A DNA stretch of 64,000 bases, from assembly GCA_001566295.1 (NCBI GenBank), contig KQ964246.1, positions 682,001 through 746,000 on the forward strand, in the 5' to 3' direction. The DNA is from Microdochium bolleyi. Its lineage: Eukaryota; Ascomycota; Sordariomycetes; Xylariales; Microdochiaceae. The number at the start of each line of letters is the position of its first letter. The stretch's first letter is position 1. Below the pieces are notes generated by a model. The model had not been told where the DNA came from. It saw only the letters and a list, made by a program, of their open reading frames with translations, and made no database searches. Shown here in pieces: positions 56,693-64,000 of this stretch. Position numbers and translations under genes: made by a program.

Positions 56693-57933
56693 GCCCAGTG
56701 GGAGAGATACCAATAACTTCAACTCACTTCTGTGTTTAAGCCACTGCTAAGCAATATAGTCCTCGGCGATGGCCCAAATCAATCTAGTAGTTGTCTTCAT
56801 GACTGTATGACACTGCTCACCGAGTTGCTTGTAAGAACCGCGCTTCCTCAGTGGACCAGGGCAGGGCGTCGGTCTCGAGTAGCCCAGCTGGCACTTTCAT
56901 CCGCCGCCCTCTCTCGCGACTCCTGCTTCGACATAATTTCTCCGAGGCACTGCCTTTATCTGCGAGCTTGCACCCAGTAGGGAGAGCTCCGATATCGTGC
57001 TTCTCGCAGCCCGCACAATCAACGAGCGTGACGCCCCAGCACCGTCTCTCCAATGCTCATCATGCGGCAGGTCTGACCTTTGTGGTTTCGGTCGAGTGCA
57101 GCAGCGACCATGGAACGCCGATCTTTACTAACCGGCGTCGCTCACGGGCCTCAGCGCGCCGACGCCAATGTCTTATCCAAACAGTCGCTCGTGAGCTTGT
57201 AGTTCCGGGCCCTGGGTTTCCCAAGAAGATCAGGCTGAATACTGTGAAGCAGGTTGCCCGATCTGTTCAGGATCCGGGACAGAACAGGCCGCTATGATAT
57301 TGCAACATGACCCTAGGGTCTTTTGCAATGGGACCTTGCCAGAGCTACAATCCTTGACTATGCAGATAGGCAGCCATGAGGGGCAAACTTGCTGTTTTCG
57401 GAGCAAGGGTTATGAAAAAGCGTCGCCTGGATCCCGAATAAATACAGGCCGTTGGAGTAATCGAAACCCACCCGTCGGTCGCTTAACGGTTAAAGTGGCC
57501 AAGCAGTATCGTGCTCCAGGAAGGGTATTCTGAACATCATCGCTGACTCTCTGCAAGAACCATCCGTGTGCTCTCTAACAATTGTCCGCAGGCAGCAGAG
57601 TCAAATAAGCGAGGCGGGGCACGGAGGTTGGAATCAACGTGTTGTCGATGCGGAAGGATTGCCGTTTGTAGTTCTTTGCATATGGGGAAAAAGATCAGAC
57701 ATCTCCACGGAGGTAGACAAAGAGAACTTCACTGCTCACACATACCAGCGTGTAGGGGTTCTGAAGGAAATCTTATATAGACCCGGAGACTCGACCAACA
57801 GAGCAAAAGAATGAAGCATTCCATGTCAAAACAGCCTAGCACATACCCTTTACCCTGCTCCCAACTTCTCACACCATCTTTCTGTGACGACTTGTCCCCG
57901 GTGAACTCCAAAAAGAAGTCCACATCAGCCAAG
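56693..57933. other. intergenic, no gene recognised
   Basis: Short random frames only. It ends with the promoter of the small secreted protein. Confidence 0.5.
57774..57780 (+). promoter_or_regulatory. TATA-like box of the small secreted protein gene
   Basis: TATATAG lies 160 bases before the ATG at 57934, similar to the spacing at the LPMO gene. Confidence 0.35.
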
Positions 57934-58319
57934 ATGAAGTGCACCACCACCGCCACCGCCACCTTGACCCTCCTCGTCGCCAGCGCCGCAGCCATCCCCG
58001 CTGGCGTCATAGAGGCCGGCGGCGGCTCGGACCGCCCTGTCGTCGCCAAGGACTGCTACTGCGCACCCATCGCGGGTGCCTGCGCCGACTCGTGCGGCAA
58101 CCCGGTCTGCTGGTCCAACTGCTGGGGCGGTGGCCCCTGGGGTGTGAGTGTGCCCGACGTTTCTCACCGTGCTTCGAGATAGACGGAAAAAGAAAAGGAA
58201 AACAAACCAAGGACTGGAGGACGAAAGGGCGAAGTCATTCGACAGGAAGATTGCTAACTAGTGAAACGACGATACAGAAGGCAGCGACCGAGACAGATGC
58301 GGCAGCCGAGGCCGAATAG
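57934..58319 (+). CDS. small secreted cysteine-rich protein, 83 aa
   Basis: A candidate effector-like or surface protein of unknown function. Exon 1 (57934-58143) and exon 2 (58278-58319) flank a 134-base intron (GTGAGT..ATACAG). The product is 83 aa. The signal peptide is MKCTTTATATLTLLVASAAA, cleaved near IPAGV. The mature part has six cysteines in 23 residues (DCYCAPIAGACADSCGNP then VCWSNCWGGGPWG), enough for three disulphides. The exon 2 tail is acidic and Ala-rich (KAATETDAAAEAE). The frame upstream is open but without a better signal sequence. If the intron were retained, translation would stop 13 codons into it, at a TAG. Host or role cannot be inferred from sequence alone. Confidence 0.8.
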
Positions 58320-61300
58320 GTCGTACGCACGATGGCGAAATGGGCAAGCTCCGCACAGCAGTGGGAAACTACCTTGTCGCTGTGGCTGGCGGTCACAAGT
58401 ATCTAGTGGAGAGCAGCAGCTTGCAAAGATTGGCGGTTGATTATTCCCCGTTGATTCCGAAAAATATACTCTTGTATTAAGATCGCAGAGTTGGGCTCTG
58501 CCCACGCTTGTATGCTTGTAGCAGAATGTGATCAGTTTTTGAGCAATTCGCTCATAGCCACTTCAGCCGCATTGCGAGAATTCCGAGCCAAGCCGGAATA
58601 CTTTAAAGGTAGAACCAGGACCACCTGCGTCATGTGAGATGACGGCTGATCAGAGCTCAACAGCTTTGCCGCAGGAACCGATACATTGATAAAGCGGTGT
58701 CGAGAGGAGAGATAACGTCCCACACCACCGCTGGAGCAACATACAGAGTCTTGAAAAGTTTCAGCATGCTGGCAGTTAGTGAAAGTGCTCTCTTCTTGTA
58801 CTTAAAGACAAAGTATGAGAAAGTGATATCCAAATGCCAGTTGCGCCTGCCCCCAAGGTCGTCTCCTGGCTGGAGCTTGGTGCAGGCCAACGTGCATGGT
58901 GTCCGAAAATGACCTGGCGGAAGTCGTTTTCGGATATCGGTTGTCTCAGATGGTCATGGGCAATTGCTGCGCATGACCGGGTCTGGAACATGGACTTGAC
59001 GTCACACTTTTGTGGCCACTTTAGTCGACGGGACTCAGCTCGTAACTCGTTTACAAATGATTGGGCTTGAAGTGGCGGGTGCTCCGAACGCGTGCGTGAA
59101 TGTGTGGCTGACCTTGGGATGCTTGGGTCATTACTGTCAGCAACAATAGCCAACGGCGCAAGGCTGGAAGGAGTTGATGCAAGCTCTTTGACAAGGGGCA
59201 CAACACCAGTTACATGTACGGCAAATATGACAACTCTTGGGTTACCAATACCTCTAGCTGTGAGATCTAGGGTAAATTTAGGCTGCAATATGATTTGCTG
59301 GGAGTGACGTATTGCAGTGAATCGTCTTCGTCTTACACAGCTAGCGACGAGTCAAATCGACAACGGCGACGACGGGAGCTGTGCTGCCAAGAGTATCGAG
59401 TCTATTATTGGCCAGAGGCTCAACAGGCTCGAGCGTGTAATCATTTCACCATAGTTAACTGAGTAGATGTGGCTTGGTCCTTTGTCTGGCCAGCCGTCTC
59501 CGGAACGTCTCGGACAGCAACTGGAAGTCTTGGTTGGGGAAGGTGGGCCGACGACTGCCCCTGAGAGGTCATGGGGCCAGCACTGTGAGCAGTTCTCCAA
59601 TACCCACAGCGCCTCCGCTTCCGTTTCATCACGATCACGCCACGCCACGCCTTGCTTGGCCTTCGCGCCTTTCCCCATAACCGACACGCCGAGTAAGTGT
59701 CGCTGTGCCACATACACATGCAACAAAGGTACCGTGAAAGACCCGTCACTTGGCTTTCAGGAACGCGAGCCTGACCTGGCAAAGGTTGTGTATCGGCCGA
59801 AGGGAGCCCGTGCGGGGAAGCGACTCCACCCCGTCACTAAAGCAAGGCACTTCTCGTGCGTGGTGTTGCTGGCGAAGCATCATCGCGACGATAGATAGAC
59901 TAGGCTGGCCGGGGCGTCGGGTGTGTTCGGTGGAACGACGGGGGATCCTGCCTTGCCTGCTGCGAATCATCGAGTTGCAACGCTCCGAGAGGTCTGCCAA
60001 GAGCGCCGTAGGACTGGAGATTATTCCCCGCACGCAGATGTTGGACGCTCCTATCACCATCCTTGTCGTGAAGCACATGGCTTATCGGGTTGGTTGACCA
60101 TGTTTGACCAAGCCTGGGAAGACATGAGTACTTCGAGTGCTCTGTAGGCGGCAGGGCCGCCACGCCTTGCCAGGCTCGCCCGCCAGGCTTCAGAGTCGTA
60201 TCCGTGGGCGTGTCGCAGCGCTGTGGGGGTTACCGGGATTCCCCGCTGCGCTGTGCCTTTGCCTTGGTTCGGTGGCTGTGGGGAAGTCAGGCTGTGGATG
60301 CTGTGGAGGCACCGCGTTGCGCATTGCTCGAGTGTGCTGGCGCCCGGGCGTGCCGAGGCGAGGCTCAGGCGCCGTGCAGTGGTCTCGTTGGGGAAGCATC
60401 AACACAACCGCTCATTCGAGCACGATGCCGAGGACCCTGTGGCTGATTGGTGCGTCCACGTCGGATGGACTGAAGTCTGGGGGACAACAGAGCTGGACGT
60501 GTTGATGACAGCCAGACTTTGGGGAATGACTCGGTACGTACCGGGCGTGGCGTTATCGATGAGGTGAGCACCAGCTCCGGCGCTGTCCCGTGCTCTGGGG
60601 GCATACATCGTCATGTGGCCCTGTGATGAGGAGGACAATAGAGAGCCCATTCGTCCGTCACTGGTACGCAGAATGCCTATGGCGTCACGCCCGAGCCTAG
60701 ACGGGGCTGCGAGAGGGTTCTCGGCCAGCCACATTGCCCACGAGGGCCGGGCAGTCGACTCCGAGTGATCCTGCGGATAGATGCCTGCGGAACTCAGCTG
60801 CTGCTTTCAGAGCGTAGGTGCCATGCAACGCTACTCACGGCGCGTCGGCAGACCAGAGATAAGCCTGCGAGCCACGGGAGTTGTCGGCAGACTGGATGTG
60901 AATAGATAGAACCGGACCCGGAGGACGATAAGAGCGTGCTTGGAGCCGGGAGGGGAGGGCTGGGTCGGAGGGAGATTGGGGGCCTCGGCGGCAGGCTGAG
61001 CTAGCTGCTGATAAGGGTGCATTAGACCTCCTGACCACACCTATCGGGACGCGATCGCATCGATGGCGACGCGACACCCTCGGCAGGAGCAGCTTGCCCG
61101 TGATGTGTCGTCGTTGTCTGCCTGCAACTGTTGGGTGTGCTGCGGGCGAGGAATCTTGTTGGTCCTTGCCGGCAGGACGGCAGCTCCATCTGGAACACCG
61201 TGCTGACACGACCGGCAACCTGAGGCAGCGCTGCGTCATCCGGGAGGCCCTCGCATAACAAGGCGTGTGCTTATCGATAGGCCAGGGTCACCAGGGTCAT

Positions 61301-62120
61301 GATGACCGTCGCTGACTTCCAAGGTTGGCCGCGTCCAACAATGACATGCGCCTGGAACAACGCTCATCCAAATGCATGGATGGCTGTGCTCGGGGCTTGC
61401 ATCACGATTGGCCGGCGTCGAAAGGGGTCATTTGATGCTCTGAGGTGGAATGAATCACCCAGCCTAGCGCCAGCCGGGTGCCCGGGTGCCCGCCAGGTTG
61501 CGTGCCTTGCGTGCGAACTGCGACCATTGAGTCATCCGGCCTCCTCAAGGTTGACTGACAGCATCGACTCACCACCACCGCCCCTTGTCTGCTCTCGCAA
61601 TATAAACAAGCCCGCTCTCCCCGGCTTCTAGCTCGCAGATCTCCCTCGTTCCTGACTCTGCTCCCCATACAATAGCATCCACCGTCACTGAGACCTTGAC
61701 CCGTCGGTAACAAGCTCCGAGTCCGGAGCACCCACGTCAAGGGCACCTGCAACTGCACTTGCATGTGCTCGCACCACCGCGACCACCTCGAGTAATCCGC
61801 ACCCTCCGACGTTCTTGCCCCAACAGTGTGGTGTAACTAAGCCTGGACTGGTCGTACTGCCTTCCTCAAGGTTCTTTGTGTCCTTGCCTGTACACCGCAA
61901 ACAATCAAAGGCCGCCCACGCCCTCCCCAGCCTTAATCTGGTCATCCTCGCCTCGCCTCGTTGACATTCCTACCACCTACCTCTCAACCTCCGACCAGGA
62001 ACAATACTCTCCAACCGCTATCTAACACGTTTTGGTACACGGCTGTCATCAACACCGAAGTTTCATCACATCACATTGGATTCCATCACATCTCCAAGAT
62101 CATCCACATTCGCCACAGCC
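58320..62120. other. 3.8-kb stretch without a recognised gene
   Basis: Many frames of 60-140 codons are open, several overlapping on both strands, and none shows domain or splice logic. The part from about 61550 onward is pyrimidine-rich with CACC- and CATCACA-type motifs, typical of a fungal leader of the next gene. Confidence 0.5.
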
Positions 62121-62818
62121 ATGTCGACCTACGACTCTCGCGATATTCGCAGTGGCGCACAGAATGCCAAGCGTGACCGAGACCACAAGGAGAAGTGGAC
62201 GCACGGAATTCGTGCGCTGCCCGGAAAGCCTGCTAGAAAAGACCGTCTCACCTTCGAGCCGGGTGTAGATGATGGCGGCAAAGTCCGCCCAGAACGGGTC
62301 TACCAGTAAGTCGTGAAAACCCGGCCTGTGATGGGCTTCACCTCAAGAAGCCCTCCATGCTGACAAACACCAGATGCTGCCGTCACCCGACAACAAATGT
62401 GAGCAAGCTGCTGCGACAAACAACTCACTACGACATTCCCCAAAGCCGCTTCCGTGCAAACATAGACGCCCGCGTACAGCTCTCCGACCCGGAAATCCGG
62501 AGCGATTACCTGTCCGAGGACGCCGCAACGCATCTCAGCCCCAACGGCGCTCGCGAGCTCAAGAGTGATGGTTTCATGTACAGCTTCGACAAGCCGGGCC
62601 CCACCGGACCACTGCCGCTGGACGTGTACCTCAGGGATGACCTTCGCGCCAAGCGCAAGCAGGACCGTGAGGACCAGAAGGACTACCGACTCGTTGACGA
62701 GAACGGAAACGAGTTGGAGGGCAGCAAGGCTTGGCGCAGAGTCCGACGCCCAGCTAATGCTCCAGCTGAGGAGGAGACTGATCTGGATCGGAGTGATGGC
62801 GGCTTCGAGCTGATCTAG
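62121..62818 (+). CDS. conserved-looking hypothetical protein, 209 aa
   Basis: The function is not recognised. Exon 1 (62121-62305) and exon 2 (62374-62818) join in phase 2 across a 68-base intron (GTAAGT..CACCAG). The product is 209 aa. It is strongly polar and charged, beginning MSTYDSRDIRSGAQNAKRDR, with a central block SKLLRQTTHYDIPQSRF and FMYSFDKPGPTGPLPLDVYL. An acidic C-terminus ends DRSDGGFELI. There is no signal peptide, membrane segment or coiled coil. The long CACA-rich leader, clean splice sites and even codon use support a real, expressed gene. Confidence 0.82.
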
Positions 62819-63638
62819 CCCTGCGTTGCTTGACCTGATTCTGCCTCGGCAGGCCGACTCTTCGTCATTTTTCAACATCTCTTCCGTCCGAGCGAACTGT
62901 CTTCTTCGTCTTCTTCCTTCCGTGTCATTTTCACCAATAATCCCTTCTAGCATTGGCGATCTATTGGTGGAGGCGCAATCGGCCACTTCTTGTACAAGAG
63001 CGTTTTCGCGGCGACAGCATGCTTCTTTCACTCTAGTGTCGGGCATTCTGTTCCACGACCCCTTTCATAAATTTTTGGCATTCATGCATACCCTACCGGT
63101 TCGACTTATGGTAGATGGCGTTGAGCTTACTCTGGGCACAAATTGGTTTCCAGCCAGAGAAGGATAGCACGGCGCATTGGGCGATTGTGATTGTTCGGAC
63201 CGGCGATGTCCTGGGTAGTTAAATTTATTACATAACAGTATCCATTGGTAATTCACCAGATCAGCGGACAGTCATTGCAGACTTGGATGCCTCTGTAGGC
63301 TCATCGTGTCGTCGTGAGTCGCGACTGCATCGGTCGTCCTGTGTCACAACTGCCTTGAAGCCAAATCACAAATGTAACACGTTGGAAATCAAAGGCTACA
63401 GCCTATCTGAATCTGCGAGCTTCTCCTGGGCTGCCAAGACAATAAGTCTCCATGCTGGCAAATAAGTACATGCATCAAGGTTGCCAACAACTCTTGAGTT
63501 TCAACATCAAAATGCTCACTCCCACGCAACCACATATATATATACACACATATCTCCCCATTTCCTCCCGCCTTTCACCCCCCCCTCCTCTCCGCTATGA
63601 CCTCCGGGAGACGCAGACGCAGATTCTCGCTCCCCCAC
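62819..63638. other. intergenic with AT/AC microsatellite
   Basis: Convergent 3' region. A short (TA)n(CA)n tract lies at about 63534-63552 and a pyrimidine run near 63575-63590. No gene is recognised. Confidence 0.5.
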
Positions 63639-64000
63639 CTACCGCTGCGGCTGGAACGGCGCGCTCTGCCGCTCCCACGTCTCGTTGCACACGCGGGTCA
63701 TCAGGTTCCGCGGGGCCTTGCGGCCCGTCATGAGCTCGAACGCCTCGACCGCCATCTCGCCCACCACCTCGAGGCCGTCGACGATGACCCACAGCGTGCT
63801 GTTGTTGCTGCTGCTGCTGTTGCCGCCACTGGTCGGGGTGCTGGTCCCGGGCGTGTTCTGGCCGGGCGTGCTGGTCCTCGTGTCCATTGCCATTGCCATC
63901 GTCGAGGCGGAGGCAGAGGTGGGGGCGGACAAGGACAAGGAAGAGGCGATCGCGGCGGGGGTTGGTGTGGTGTTGCGCATATGCCGGATCTGCTTCACCA
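63639..64000 (-). CDS. hypothetical protein, partial (cut by window end)
   Basis: The C-terminal 119 or more residues of a protein whose frame is open through the right edge. The first in-frame ATG in the window is at 63980 (MRNTTPTPAAI), but the true start may lie outside. A low-complexity Ser/Thr/Gly/Asn part (about 60 residues) is followed by an ordered block, LWVIVDGLEVVGEMAVEAFE then LMTGRKAPRNLMTRVCNETW, ending FQPQR. The function is not recognised. Confidence 0.65.
   Translation of the reverse strand, partial: VKQIRHMRNTTPTPAAIASSLSLSAPTSASASTMAMAMDTRTSTPGQNTPGTSTPTSGGNSSSSNNSTLWVIVDGLEVVGEMAVEAFELMTGRKAPRNLMTRVCNETWERQSAPFQPQR

Noticed and set aside
57480..57540. Sequence resembling a tRNA D-arm region (GGTTAAAGTGG)
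   Set aside because: No matching acceptor stem, anticodon arm or T-arm could be built around it.
1..64000. CRISPR array, bacterial operon signals or riboswitches
   Set aside because: No direct repeat-spacer pattern or bacterial signals; introns and gene content show a fungal nuclear sequence.

Overview
This window is nuclear DNA of a filamentous ascomycete (Pezizomycotina, most likely Sordariomycetes). The genes have short GT..AG introns (about 50-145 bases) with CTAAC-like branch points. The proteins are typical of mould genomes: HET-domain proteins, an AA9 lytic polysaccharide monooxygenase, a GH71 glucanase, a class II P450, a small secreted cysteine-rich protein, NUF2 and an AP-3 beta adaptin. 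A run of C, ten N and more C at 19252-19298 marks an assembly gap. All exon models below were made by eye from reading frames and splice signals. Names rest on motif and family recognition; no search was run.

Layout. 0-11 kb is mainly housekeeping: a 72-aa disordered protein (-), an AA9 LPMO (-), AP-3 beta (-), an unassigned 339-aa protein (+) and NUF2 (-). 11.5-14.7 kb is one large HET-domain gene, followed by about 5 kb with no recognisable gene. 19.9-24.7 kb carries a 774-aa disordered protein and a thioredoxin with an N-terminal extension that looks like a mitochondrial presequence. 25-31 kb holds a decayed non-LTR retrotransposon fragment, an MFS monocarboxylate-type transporter and a dead F-box/LRR-like gene. 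31.8-38.4 kb carries a five-exon P450, a Thr-rich secreted protein and a second HET protein. 38.9-45.4 kb has a GH71 glucanase and a GH2 beta-galactosidase, transcribed divergently.

45.6-50.5 kb is the most unusual part. A six-exon minus-strand gene encodes an apparent trypsin-like domain (His265, Asp365, Ser455) joined to a C-terminal pair of membrane helices. It diverges from a plus-strand gene for an unassigned protein with a single C-terminal glycine-rich membrane segment. This pair lies between two HET-domain genes at 36.0 and 54.2 kb. A protease next to a membrane-acting partner recalls fungal regulated-cell-death loci such as the het-Q pair, but that link is inference only.

The right end holds a four-helix membrane protein, the third HET gene, the small secreted protein, a 4-kb gene-poor stretch, a conserved-looking 209-aa protein and a gene cut by the window edge. 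Nothing suggests a prokaryotic or viral origin. I saw no CRISPR array and no tRNA or rRNA gene that I could support.
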